Assembly: GCA_963744345.1 (NCBI GenBank)
Contig: CAVUTD010000007.1
Span: forward strand, 117,913 to 181,912
Direction of reading: 5' to 3'
Length of the DNA stretch: 64,000 bases
Origin: DASTFP01 sp963744345
GTDB taxonomy: Bacteria > Verrucomicrobiota > Verrucomicrobiia > Chthoniobacterales > Terrimicrobiaceae
Part shown: piece after piece, positions 25,404-33,971 of the stretch
Position numbering within the stretch: the stretch's first letter is position 1
How the letters are laid out: each line of letters begins with the position of its first letter
The notes under the pieces: generated by a model
Database searches by the model: none
What the model was told of the DNA's origin: nothing
The model's input: only the letters and a program-made list of their open reading frames with translations
Position numbers and translations under genes: made by a program

Positions 25404-25823
25404 ATGCAATCGATGGAAAGAAAAGCAATGCCAAGCGTCACTCCAACTCATCCGGCTTCGAAGAAAATGCTTTGGGCCGGCTACATCATGGGAATACTAC
25501 CCGTGCTGATGCTGCTCATGAGCGCCGTCATGAAATTCGTGAAGCCGCCTCCAGTCGTAGAAGGCTTCGCGCATCTCGGCCTTCCCGAGAGCCTTGCACT
25601 CGGGCTTGGTATTCTCGAACTCATCTGCACAGTCATCTACCTCGTTCCGCAGACTTCCGTCCTCGGTGCAATTCTGCTGACGGGCTATCTCGGTGGCGCA
25701 ACGGTTACACACCTGCGCGTGGGTGACCCCTTCCTGATGCCGGTCCTTCTCGGCCTTCTGATTTGGGGTGGATTGTTCCTGCGCGATTCCCGATTGCGCA
25801 CACTCATTCCTCTGCGGCGCTAG
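25404..25823 (+). CDS. DoxX-like membrane protein
   Basis: A 139-residue protein with four hydrophobic helices (starting LWAGYIMGILPVLMLLMSAV; then LALGLGILELICTVIYLVP, GAILLTGYLGGATVTHLRVG and FLMPVLLGLLIWGGLFLR). The YLGGATVTHLRVGD motif is characteristic of the DoxX-like_2 group. Family members sit in the inner membrane; roles in redox or quinone chemistry have been proposed but not shown for this subgroup. The start could be 25404, 25413 or 25428. DoxX genes often accompany YCII/ECF loci, as with the remnant immediately upstream. Confidence 0.88.
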   Translation: MQSMERKAMPSVTPTHPASKKMLWAGYIMGILPVLMLLMSAVMKFVKPPPVVEGFAHLGLPESLALGLGILELICTVIYLVPQTSVLGAILLTGYLGGATVTHLRVGDPFLMPVLLGLLIWGGLFLRDSRLRTLIPLRR

Positions 25824-25935
25824 TCTGCGCGTTGCGTCTAGTTCCGCTCCTTAACCCAAACTCAAAAGCGGGGGGAGCCTGGGCGCATATGATTCGCGAC
25901 TTAACGGCTCTAATCTAAGAGGGCAGATATCCCGT

Positions 25936-26535
25936 TTAATGAAATTTCTTTCCGTTGGCTAACATCTCCAGGATTGCTTCCATGCGCCGCGCGCGCGTTT
26001 CCGGCTTCTTGGCAGTTTGCAGCCGCCAGGCGATGGAATACAAGTTGGTTCGGTTGAGCGTGTCGAAAAAGGCCTTGGCCTTTCTGTTTTTGGAAAGCGC
26101 TTGAAAAAATTGTTTGGGGATTTTGGCTTGGCTAGGCGGATCGTATGCGGCTCCCCAGCGGCCGTCTTGCTTTGCCGCCTCAACCGCTGCGAGACCGGCC
26201 GGCTTCATTTTTCCCTCTTTGAGCAGCCGCTCAACACGCTCCGTGTTGATCTTGGACCAGACGCTCTTCGGGCGACGGGGAGTGAATTTCTGAATCCATG
26301 AGAGGGAGTCATGCGACTTACTCTGCCCGTCTATCCACCCATAGCGCAGGGCTCGATCCACCGCTTCCAAATACCCGATGGACGGTTTGCCGGAGTCCTT
26401 CCTGAAGATCTGCAACCAGACACCAGCTGAAGTCGCGTGATTGCTTTCGAGCCACGCTTCCCACCCGGAGGAAGATTCCAATGAGAGGATTTGCATGGGC
26501 ATGGTTGGACGTGGGTCAGATTCCGCTTTTCTCAT
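25936..26535 (-). CDS. YdeI/OmpD-associated family protein
   Basis: A 199-residue protein (187 if started at the later ATG, MPMQIL). It carries the YdeI motifs GVWLQIFRKDSGKPSIGYLE, ALRYGWIDGQSKSHDS and KFTPRRPKSVWSKIN, followed by a helical C-terminal half with GRWGAAYDPPSQ. Family members are induced in some bacteria by envelope stress, but the molecular function is unknown. It is convergent with doxX, with about 110 bp between the stops. Confidence 0.9.
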   Translation of the reverse strand: MRKAESDPRPTMPMQILSLESSSGWEAWLESNHATSAGVWLQIFRKDSGKPSIGYLEAVDRALRYGWIDGQSKSHDSLSWIQKFTPRRPKSVWSKINTERVERLLKEGKMKPAGLAAVEAAKQDGRWGAAYDPPSQAKIPKQFFQALSKNRKAKAFFDTLNRTNLYSIAWRLQTAKKPETRARRMEAILEMLANGKKFH

Positions 26536-27118
26536 TTGAACCTAGATGCGGCCACATCGTCGCTAATCCGGATCAATTGATTGGCGGGCTGACCTGGATC
26601 CGCGGATTTCGCTGGCATAAGCGCAGCATACTTGCGGTCTTTCGCTACTCAACCAACACGTTCGGAGATCTCTCAGGGAAAGAAATACTTAAGCTGCCAG
26701 CGCAGGAAATAGCTCGTTGCTATATCCGCTCAAGTCCGTTCTGCGTCGTGCGCGTTTGCTCGGTGGCGATGCAGCCGGCGGGCCATTGGCCTTGACCGCG
26801 TCGGCTCTCTTCGATCATGCTTTAGAGATGAATACGCTGCCTCCAACGGACTTGAGCGGCAGATTTCTCCAGCGCTTGCCATTGCCTGAGACGTGCCTGA
26901 TCGGTTTGACGGCGTTGCTATCCCCTCCAGCGTATCGAATATGCCATCCGCGGCTGCGTGGTGAAGTATCCGGAGGTGCAGCTGAATTTAACACTCAGCT
27001 TCCAATTCGATAGGCACAATCTACCCCAAGGTGTTCGCATTCTGCTCTCGTAGACGCAGCGATTCTCGCGACGAGGCTCAGCAATTGCGTCAGCATCGCC
27101 GGTGAGGAGTCTGCGGCA
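26536..27118. other. 583-bp gap with a possible LysR effector scrap
   Basis: No intact gene is supported. The frame at 26,937-27,053 reads EYAIRGCVVKYPEVQLNLTL, where KYPEVQLNLTLS resembles the opening of a LysR effector domain, then ends at a stop. No helix-turn-helix is found upstream. This is a weak hint of an old regulator remnant. Confidence 0.25.
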
Positions 27119-28207
27119 GTGAAACCGTGTATCCGATCCTCTCATCGCGAACGGGCGCTGCGCCTTGCGGAACGCCTCTTGCTTGCCGTCGGCATCATCC
27201 TCTTTGTCGTCGTCCTTGCCCGCCTCGGGCTCAATAACGTCCTGGCTAACCTAAGGGTAATTGGCTGGGGCATTCTTCTGATCATAGCCGCGGAATTCAT
27301 CCCTTTCCTTTTTAACACGCTTGGTTGGCGTGCTGCGTTTCCCAAGGGTGGACGCGTACCCTCCTTCAAGCAGTTGCTTCTGGCACGCATCGCCGGTGAA
27401 GCCGCTAACTACCTGACGCCGACCGCGACTATGGGCGGCGAATTCGTGCGCGTCCGCATGCTTCAGGAGCAGGCAGCAGTAAGCTCGCTCGTGGCCTCAG
27501 CTATGGTGGCAAAGCTGACACAAGCTTTGGGACTGGTTCTTTTTGTTCTCGTCGGGTTGCTCCTGCTCAATGATGACACTCCCCTTCAAGCGGGTGCGCG
27601 TTGGGGAATCTTCGCAGGCATGACCCTCTTTGCCGCAGTCTTAATTGGACTGCTGGCCATGCAGAGATATGGCTTTCTGGGCCCAACCTTTCGCTTCCTC
27701 CAACGCTGCCCCGGCCTGCGGTTTTTGGCCCGCTTTCAATCATCCATGGAGCAAATCGATGCAGAAATGGGGAAGGTGCATCGCGAAGCAAAAGGACGGA
27801 TTGTGTTCTCGTCGACGCTCTTCGCCTTCGGATTCGCCACAGGGGTGATCGAGAGCTACCTCATCTTGTGGTTCTTGGGTATAGACGCCAGCTTTAAGCT
27901 CGCCCTGACCGTCGAGGTGCTGAGCGCCGCCGTGAACAATCTCATGTTCTTCGTGCCCCTGCGGGCGGGAATTCAAGAAGCAGGCAAAGCTCTTGTATTT
28001 GCATTGCTCGGCCTCAATCCCGCGCAAGGGTTGGCTGCCGGAGTCATTTGCCGCATCCGGGAACTCACCTGGGCGCTGATCGGTCTCGGTATCCTGGCTC
28101 GCTATCGTCTTTGCTCTCAGGCTCTCCGACCGCCAGCGGAAGCCCTGCCATTGCCCGGCGCGAGTTCGCCCGTGATCGCTGGCGAGACAGGACTTCCGCG
28201 GGAGTAA
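27119..28207 (+). CDS. lysylphosphatidylglycerol synthase-TM / flippase-like membrane protein
   Basis: A 362-residue integral membrane protein with about eight helices. The segments AEFIPFLFNTLGWRAAFP, LLLARIAGEAANYLTPTATM and GGEFVRVRMLQ are diagnostic of the UPF0104/AglD (flippase-like) family; FVPLRAGIQEAGKALVFALL is the second conserved block. The family covers the membrane half of MprF and hopanoid-synthesis proteins such as HpnL. There is no cytoplasmic lysyl-transferase domain, so it most likely translocates a lipid or lipid-linked molecule rather than making lysyl-PG. It stands alone. Confidence 0.88.
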   Translation: MKPCIRSSHRERALRLAERLLLAVGIILFVVVLARLGLNNVLANLRVIGWGILLIIAAEFIPFLFNTLGWRAAFPKGGRVPSFKQLLLARIAGEAANYLTPTATMGGEFVRVRMLQEQAAVSSLVASAMVAKLTQALGLVLFVLVGLLLLNDDTPLQAGARWGIFAGMTLFAAVLIGLLAMQRYGFLGPTFRFLQRCPGLRFLARFQSSMEQIDAEMGKVHREAKGRIVFSSTLFAFGFATGVIESYLILWFLGIDASFKLALTVEVLSAAVNNLMFFVPLRAGIQEAGKALVFALLGLNPAQGLAAGVICRIRELTWALIGLGILARYRLCSQALRPPAEALPLPGASSPVIAGETGLPRE

Positions 28208-28391
28208 GCGGATGTGGCATCAATGTTACCAGCGCAGCGGATTTCGATTTCAGTGGCCGTGCCGAAGACCTCGCCCGCGACGGCTCTGTGTTCACGAACC
28301 TATTCGCCATGATCAGGGCTGATCAAGTGGCCGAGACTCAATCCAGACTGAATCTCGAGCACCTCGGCGCCGGCTCTTCGGTGACACTGCT

Positions 28392-28925
28392 TCATAGCAG
28401 CGGAACAATTTCAGCTTCGAGAGTTTCTTTCGATGTAAAGCCCAGATGTTTTGCAACGATCTTGCCGCTGCGATCGATAATCAAGGTAGTCGGTATCCCC
28501 TCACCCCCGAAATCTTCCATCATCATGATATTGCCGAGCACGACCGGGTAATTCAGTTGATTTTCTTCCACGAATCGCTTGACCTTGGATACCCCGTGCT
28601 CGTCGAGTGCGATGCCCACCACAACGAGCCCCTTTTCCCGATATTTTTGCTGCAGGTCGATAAACCCGGGAATCTCCGCTTTGCACGGACTACACCACGT
28701 TGCCCAGAAATTTAGAATCACCACCTTCCCGTCGAAATCAGACGACTTGACCAGCGCGCCAGCGGCATCCTTCAACTCCCAACCTGGAGATTTTGAAGAG
28801 CGGAGCAACTCTGCCGCGGAGGGGCGGAAGAGCGGTCAAAAGCTGCTAAACGCCAGTGCCAGGAGAACTCCTGCAAACAAAACCGCCAGACCCAAACGTT
28901 TTAGTGCTCGCCACGATGTCTTCAT
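28392..28925 (-). pseudogene. TlpA-type thioredoxin-like protein with in-frame TGA after its signal
   Basis: The C-terminal 130 residues are a normal redoxin: VVILNFWATWCSPCKAEIPG with the CxxC active site, then VGIALDEHGVSKVKRFVEEN and GGEGIPTTLIIDRSG with the cis-Pro. In the same frame, ATG 28925 begins an ideal export signal (MKTSWRALKRLGLAVLFAGV) that meets a TGA at 28836-28838, codon 30, right before the mature part resumes. A TTG at 28808 could start a cytoplasmic version, but loss of the signal would defeat the usual periplasmic dithiol role. Either a nonsense mutation or a sequence error. Confidence 0.75.
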
Positions 28926-28997
28926 ACACTAGCCGCAAGTCAGGGAGAATCAGGACATGTCGATGGAGTCCACTCTGCTCGCAGAGGGAACGCTATA

Positions 28998-29159
28998 GTC
29001 TATCCCAACGCGAGCTCCTGGCAAAATGAGGTTCCGGTGGCTTTCAGCCCGGGTGGTACGGATGGCAATATTCACCCGGAACTCCGCCTGGTGATCTTTG
29101 CGGAGAACCGCCTCGACAGTGGCGCAATCTCCGATCCAGGAGCAGGAACCACTTCCTGA
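28998..29159 (+). pseudogene. unassigned coding scrap
   Basis: One frame reads VYPNASSWQNEVPVAFSPGG and TDGNIHPELRLVIFAENRLD before a stop at 29,157. It looks protein-like, but no start codon or family could be identified. It may be the 3' remnant of an exported protein gene. Confidence 0.2.
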
Positions 29160-29183
29160 AGAACTCGCCCCTTCGAGGACGAA

Positions 29184-30410
29184 TTACGAGCCGACCTGCA
29201 CTGATCTTCCGGTGCGGGCGGCTTCTTCAATTGCGGCGATCACGCGAACATCAGCGAGCCCCATCTCCCCTGGGGTCCGGCATTCCTTATCATCAAGCAC
29301 ACAGCCAGAGAAATGGTCCATTTCTGCGCTGAAGTGATTAACCGGTTCGAGCAGGAGTTTCGCGCTTTGCGCATCGCCGGCTTTTGCGTGGCCCTGCTTA
29401 ACGTGAAGTTCCTGCCCCCAGTACCCATAAGCGGAATCGAGATCGATGAAGCCCTTGGCGCAGTTCACGCGATAGCGGCGGCTCTCGCCCGCGCCGAAGG
29501 AACAGTCACAGTGAGCCAGAGCTCCTGAAGGAAATCGCAACGTGAACGTGAAGCTTTCCGAAACTTCCCGGAACCTTGGGTCATCGGACGGTTGGTGGGC
29601 GATCGCAGTTACTTCCAGGGGTTCCTCTCCTGTGACGTAGCGAGCAGCATTGATGCAGTAGATGCCAATGTCGCCCAGTGGTCCGCCGCCGAGCTTTGCG
29701 CTGAGGCGGATATTGGGCGCTTCAACGTCTTGGCAGTTGCTGGAGGAAAAGGTCTTTATTTCGCCCAATGCCTTTTTCTCACAAAGTTCGATAACCTTCC
29801 GGTTAAAGGGCTCGTAATGGAGGCGGTAGGCAATCATGAGCTTTCTCTGGGCGTCACGCGCTGCGCCTATCATGCGCTCGCATTCCTCGACATTTACCCC
29901 CATCGGCTTTTCGCAAAGGACGTGCTTACCCGAACGCAAGGCGCGGATGGTGTAATCGGCGTGGAGACTATTTGGCAGGATGATATAAACGATGTCGATC
30001 GCGTCGTTCTTGGCGATCTCATCGTAATTTTGGTAGCCGTAGATAGCGTCCGAGTTGATCCCGTAAACTTCCGCAACCTGGCGAGCCTTTTCCGGATGAC
30101 CGCTGACCAGGGCAACCGGCTTGGACAAAAGGCATTCCCCGAAAGCGGGAAGGACTTCTTCAAGGGCGAGCTTTCCCAACCCAACGATAGCCCAGCCCGC
30201 CTTCCGGGGAACAGGCGTGGGAACCTGAAGTTCCGGAGGCTGCTTGTCGGGCGGCTCAAGAGGAACGGGGGCTTCACCGCTAGCCATGGCAACCGACGTA
30301 TCGGTTGGTGCGGGCGGTGCTGCGGCAGCAGCCAAATGGGCACCACCCCATACCGTTGCCCCAGCAAGAGTGGTGCGGACGAGAAATTCACGACGGGTGC
30401 TTTCAGACAT
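29184..30410 (-). CDS. Tat-exported Gfo/Idh/MocA oxidoreductase (glucose-fructose oxidoreductase-like)
   Basis: A 408-residue NAD(P)-dependent oxidoreductase. The N-terminus, MSESTRREFLVRTTLAGATV, is a twin-arginine signal, followed by a Pro-rich linker. The Rossmann motif is GWAIVGLGKLALEEVLPAFG, and the family Lys-Pro is in GKHVLCEKPMGVNVEE. YRLHYEPFNRKVIEL and GGGPLGDIGIYCINAARY match the glucose-fructose oxidoreductase subgroup, which binds its cofactor tightly and works in the periplasm on sugars. Export of a folded cofactor-bound enzyme fits the Tat signal. The substrate is inferred to be a sugar or polyol. Confidence 0.92.
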   Translation of the reverse strand: MSESTRREFLVRTTLAGATVWGGAHLAAAAAPPAPTDTSVAMASGEAPVPLEPPDKQPPELQVPTPVPRKAGWAIVGLGKLALEEVLPAFGECLLSKPVALVSGHPEKARQVAEVYGINSDAIYGYQNYDEIAKNDAIDIVYIILPNSLHADYTIRALRSGKHVLCEKPMGVNVEECERMIGAARDAQRKLMIAYRLHYEPFNRKVIELCEKKALGEIKTFSSSNCQDVEAPNIRLSAKLGGGPLGDIGIYCINAARYVTGEEPLEVTAIAHQPSDDPRFREVSESFTFTLRFPSGALAHCDCSFGAGESRRYRVNCAKGFIDLDSAYGYWGQELHVKQGHAKAGDAQSAKLLLEPVNHFSAEMDHFSGCVLDDKECRTPGEMGLADVRVIAAIEEAARTGRSVQVGS

Positions 30411-30813
30411 AAAAATTTTCTTTCGAGGACAGAGCTAAATCGCGGCAGCGGCTGGCGATGGATCGCCTTGAATACTCAGGGACGCTCCGGTTCGTTTTCT
30501 CAGGTTGGTGAAAACAGCAGGGTAAGCGGTCTTTCGCGAGGTGAGAGCCCATTGAATGATTGAGTCCCTTCCGACCCTCTGGTCCTAAGGTTCCACGACA
30601 AGAGAACTCATTGGCGCGGAGCCAGCGAATGTTGTTTCTCTCGCGCTCCTCGGCAGGCCTTCGCTCTAGTGCGATGGGCGCGTATTTACTGCGTCTATGA
30701 GGGATGCACCTACTTTCGCGGCCGCTTTGGCAGAATTCTCCAGCGACTGCGCATCACATAAATCTTTCGCACGGTGCTCTCCTATGTGCCGAACTCAAGG
30801 GCTCATCAAAAAC
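30411..30813. other. 403-bp stretch without a supported gene
   Basis: This stretch lies downstream of the repeat-protein gene (minus strand) and upstream of the oxidoreductase start. No convincing frame, ribosome site or strong hairpin was seen. It should hold the oxidoreductase promoter. Confidence 0.4.
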
Positions 30814-31599
30814 TCACCTTGTTGTTGTGGATGTCCCCGGAACTGGGGTAGTTCTCGGCACGATCCCGGAGGGAATTCCGGGAGCGGCTGGGCGAATCCC
30901 ATCAGCACTCGCTTCCGTCGATCCGGAACGATTGGGTGCGGGTCCTCCCCCTACAGGAGTGGGACTTACTTGCGCGTTTCCCAATTGGGAGGATGCGGCC
31001 CGGCCACCTTGGGTAACCGTTTGATCTGAGGTGCCTTGCTGCACCCCGGTGCTTGACTGCACGCCAGTGCCCTGCTGCACGCCGGTGCCCTGCTGCACGC
31101 CAGTGCCTTGCTGCACGCCAGCGCCCTGCTGCACGCCGGTGCCTTGCTGCACGCCAGCGCCCTGCTGCACGCCGGTGCCTTGCTGCACCCCAGTGCCCTG
31201 CTGCACGCCAGTGCCCTGCTGCACCCCAGTGCCCTGCTGCACCCCAGCGCCCTGCTGCACCCCAGTGCCCTGCTGCACCCCAGTGCCCTGCTGCACCCCA
31301 GTGCCCTGCTGCACCCCAGTGCCCTGCTGCACCCCAGTGCCCTGCTGCACCCCAGTGCCTTGCTGCACCCCAGCGCCCTGCTGCACGCCGGTGCCTTGCT
31401 TCGCTCCCGTACTCTGCTGCACGCCGGTGCCCTGCGCAGACCGCGAACCAGAACCACCTTGCGCTCCTCCGGTGTTTTGTGCCCCTCCGCTGCGTGCACC
31501 GGTGCCGCTGCCTGACGCTGTGTTGCCGGCGCCTTGCTGAGCCGCCGCCACGATCGGCAGCAGAGCAGCCGTTCCAACTGCAAAAAGCTTGATTTTCAT
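30814..31599 (-). CDS. secreted low-complexity protein with about 22 GTGVQQ hexapeptide repeats
   Basis: A 261-residue protein. Residues 1-20 (MKIKLFAVGTAALLPIVAAA) are a signal peptide. Residues about 21-55 are Gly/Ser/Ala-rich, then about 22 tandem hexapeptides of consensus GTGVQQ (variants GAGVQQ, STGAKQ, STGVQQ) fill the centre, and a Gly/Pro/Thr-rich tail follows. It has no Cys or aromatic residues in the repeats. Such a composition suggests a disordered or beta-forming surface or matrix protein. I recognise no family. The ATG start with a clean signal peptide and the confinement of repeats within one frame support the minus-strand frame, although all other frames are also open across the repeat. 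Confidence 0.72.
   Translation of the reverse strand: MKIKLFAVGTAALLPIVAAAQQGAGNTASGSGTGARSGGAQNTGGAQGGSGSRSAQGTGVQQSTGAKQGTGVQQGAGVQQGTGVQQGTGVQQGTGVQQGTGVQQGTGVQQGTGVQQGAGVQQGTGVQQGTGVQQGTGVQQGTGVQQGAGVQQGTGVQQGAGVQQGTGVQQGTGVQQGTGVQSSTGVQQGTSDQTVTQGGRAASSQLGNAQVSPTPVGGGPAPNRSGSTEASADGIRPAAPGIPSGIVPRTTPVPGTSTTTR
31031..31431. repeat. 18-bp tandem repeat array (about 22 units)
   Basis: The unit on the plus strand is CTGCTGCACSCCRGTGCC, 18 bp with few variants (ACG/ACC, AGT/GGT/AGC). Units encode GTGVQQ or GAGVQQ on the minus strand. The higher-order order of variants is irregular, suggesting slippage and unequal exchange. Copy number is likely to vary between strains. Confidence 0.92.
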
Positions 31600-31705
31600 C
31601 GCACAGGATACTTCGCAGCGAATACCGGCCGCTGATCGTCAGGGAGAGTGCGGAAGGACTACTCAGGGACGCTCATCAACTCGCGTCGGCCCCAGAACGC
31701 ATCTT

Positions 31706-32569
31706 TCAGGTTGCGTTTGAAACTGGAATGACTTGGACAGAAACGTCCATTCGCTCAAAAGCGCCTGATGGACCTTCCCAAGCCCCGGTGAGAGGCATGG
31801 CTTGGTCCTGTTCGCGCGCGACCGCTACCGAGACATGCTCGATGCCAGCCAGCATGTTATTGGTTGGATCGAATCCGCGCCATCCGAGCCCTGGAACGTA
31901 GATCTCTGTCCATGCGTGCGTGGCCCCGTGCTGACCTTCTCCCAACTGGATGTAACCGGTCACGAAGCGAGCTCCGAAGCCCCAGTGGCGAGCGGCCTCC
32001 ATCATGAAGACGGCATAGTCACGGCAGGACCCGCTCCTGCGAGACAGGGTTTCGCAGGGGAGCTGAACGCCGGGATCCTCCCGCCGTGCATACCCGAACG
32101 ATTCGTAGATGCGCGTATTTAGCTTCTCGAGCAGCTCCAACGTTTCGATCAGCTGACCCGGCTGGTAGATATCCAGGAGCCATCGACGCATGGCTGGACC
32201 GTCGTGGGGATAGCTTGGGAGTTGATAGCGAATCAGGTCGATCTTTTCGGTGACGGCATATTGGAAGGGATATTGCCTCGCCTCTGGATCGATCAGGCAG
32301 GAGACAGGTTCGTCATCGTAGAGATCCACATCGATCTGGCTCAGCAAGGATAACTCCTGGGAAGGTTCACTGAAAAAGATGATCGCGAGCGAATTGCCGT
32401 AGATGTCCCGCACCCAGCGCACATTCGCGGTCGGTGTGACCTGGAGCGTGCTCTCCGCGATGTGAACATCATGACCCTCGCGGGGACGAAGCATCGCCCG
32501 GTGCGGATGAAATACAACCGGTTCCCGGTAAATATACCGGCTGTGATGGATGATGCGCATTCGTTTCAT
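31706..32569 (-). CDS. transglutaminase-like cysteine protease family protein
   Basis: A 287-residue cytoplasmic protein. The N-terminal beta domain has IIHHSRYIYREPVVFHPHRA and LRPREGHDVHI, typical of bacterial transglutaminase_N. The catalytic core has Cys in SRRSGSCRDYAVFMMEAARH, His in GATHAWTEIYVPGLGW and Asp in RGFDPTNNML, completing a Cys-His-Asp triad. No signal peptide is present. Related genes often form clusters with alpha-E and circularly permuted ATP-grasp proteins, which are not seen here. Probably a peptidase or amidase of unknown target. It is divergent from the glutaminase gene, about 190 bp apart. Confidence 0.92.
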   Translation of the reverse strand: MKRMRIIHHSRYIYREPVVFHPHRAMLRPREGHDVHIAESTLQVTPTANVRWVRDIYGNSLAIIFFSEPSQELSLLSQIDVDLYDDEPVSCLIDPEARQYPFQYAVTEKIDLIRYQLPSYPHDGPAMRRWLLDIYQPGQLIETLELLEKLNTRIYESFGYARREDPGVQLPCETLSRRSGSCRDYAVFMMEAARHWGFGARFVTGYIQLGEGQHGATHAWTEIYVPGLGWRGFDPTNNMLAGIEHVSVAVAREQDQAMPLTGAWEGPSGAFERMDVSVQVIPVSNAT

Positions 32570-32762
32570 GGATCAACCGATGGTCCGCCATCTTTAGGCG
32601 AAAGAGAAGTTTTGCTTTGGCGCATCCTTAATGCGCACGTCCCAGCCGAACTCTGCGCACCAATGAATTCGAGCCAACTTTTACTTTCGTGGCAGAGGTG
32701 GTGGTCTTATGACAAAGCGCGGATCAGCAGAACGAGACGCACCGGGTTGCGCCGCATTTCCC

Positions 32763-33767
32763 ATGCACACGAAAATTTCCATTGATCCGGACGCATCTCG
32801 CGCCGCCACTTCAACAGGCCATCTGCCACCCTCTGAGTTCGTGGCCGCCTTGGTTTGGAAGGCTTACGATCTCTTTAAAGGGGACCAAGAAGGAAAAGTA
32901 GCCGATTACATTCCCGCTCTCGCCAGGGCTTCACCTGACCTCTTCGGTCTTTCTCTGGTGGGCGTAAACGGATCGATGCACTCCGCCGGAGATGTGGACT
33001 GCGCGTTTTCAATCCAGAGCGTCTCGAAGCCGTTCGTCTTTGCACTGGTTTGCGAGGAACTGGGCGACGATGTCGCCCGCGAAAAGCTCGGCGTCAATAG
33101 CACCGGGCTGCCATTCAATTCCGTGATGGCAATCGAGCTGAACGAGAGTCGCACGACGAACCCCATGGTCAACGCCGGAGCCATCGCCGCAACAAGTCTG
33201 GTGCCGGGGAGCACGGCGGATGAAAAGTGGGCGTTTATCCAGGAGGGCCTTTCCAATTTCGCGGGCCGCCAGCTTTCTCTCAACACCGAAGTTTACCAGT
33301 CCGAGACGGCAACCAATCTGCGAAATCGCGGCATCGCCAAGCTGCTCGAGGGATATGGCCGCATGTACTGGGACGCCCTCGAGGCGACGGACATCTACAC
33401 CAGACAATGTTCGGTGGACGTTACGACAAAGGATCTGGCCGTCATGGCGGCCACGCTTGCCGATGGCGGCGTGAACCCAATTACAAAGCAGAAAGTGATC
33501 GGCGATCACTCTTGCAAGCGCGTTCTCGCGGTGCTCGCGACCGCCGGCCTCTACGAGCTCTCCGGTGAATGGCTCTACGAAATCGGTCTGCCGGGCAAAA
33601 GTGGCGTGAGCGGCGGCATGTTCACGGTTGCGCCAGGGAAAGGCGGGCTGGCGGTTTTCGCTCCACCACTGGACGCAGCCGGAAACAGCGTGAAAGGACA
33701 GCGTGTGAGCAAATTCCTCTCCGAGGCGCTCGGCTTGAATCTTTTCGCATCGCGGCCGGATGCCTAG
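32763..33767 (+). CDS. glsA: glutaminase
   Basis: A serine-dependent glutaminase (beta-lactamase fold) that hydrolyses L-glutamine to glutamate and ammonia. Motifs include FSIQSVSKPFVFALV with the catalytic Ser-x-x-Lys, NPMVNAGAIAATSL with the substrate Asn, CSVDVTTKDLAVMAATLADG and the C-terminal GKSGVSGGMFTVAPGKGGL. At 334 residues from ATG 32763 it is slightly longer than the usual 305-310 because of an N-terminal extension. It is followed by a carboxylate permease on the same strand and faces a glutamate symporter, suggesting a local theme of amino-acid and organic-acid handling. Confidence 0.95.
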   Translation: MHTKISIDPDASRAATSTGHLPPSEFVAALVWKAYDLFKGDQEGKVADYIPALARASPDLFGLSLVGVNGSMHSAGDVDCAFSIQSVSKPFVFALVCEELGDDVAREKLGVNSTGLPFNSVMAIELNESRTTNPMVNAGAIAATSLVPGSTADEKWAFIQEGLSNFAGRQLSLNTEVYQSETATNLRNRGIAKLLEGYGRMYWDALEATDIYTRQCSVDVTTKDLAVMAATLADGGVNPITKQKVIGDHSCKRVLAVLATAGLYELSGEWLYEIGLPGKSGVSGGMFTVAPGKGGLAVFAPPLDAAGNSVKGQRVSKFLSEALGLNLFASRPDA

Positions 33768-33971
33768 AGCGAATGCCTCGGACGCTTCGCGACGCCGCTC
33801 ACGAAAACCTGCTTGAGTTCGGGGATTATTCCCCGCACCCTCGCGAGGTGGCAGCTCAAACCGTTCGGCCGCAGTTCGCAGCGTCACTTTCGATTGCGCG
33901 CCAAGCTCTGAGTCGGCTCTTAACCCTTTAGCACGAGCCATGAAATTCTTCGACTCCGGCGGCTATCAGAT

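Noticed and set aside
28836..28838. TGA as selenocysteine codon in the redoxin
   Set aside because: It lies between signal peptide and mature domain, not at an active-site Cys position, and no SECIS-like hairpin is evident downstream.
31031..31431. Possible CRISPR array
   Set aside because: The units are contiguous 18-bp tandem copies with no spacers, in frame within a coding sequence, and no cas genes are present.
31031..31592. Several long plus-strand open frames and an alternative minus-strand frame across the repeat
   Set aside because: An 18-bp repeat without stops keeps all frames open. They encode only Cys/Pro/Leu-rich repeats and lack a signal peptide or ribosome site, unlike the chosen minus-strand frame.
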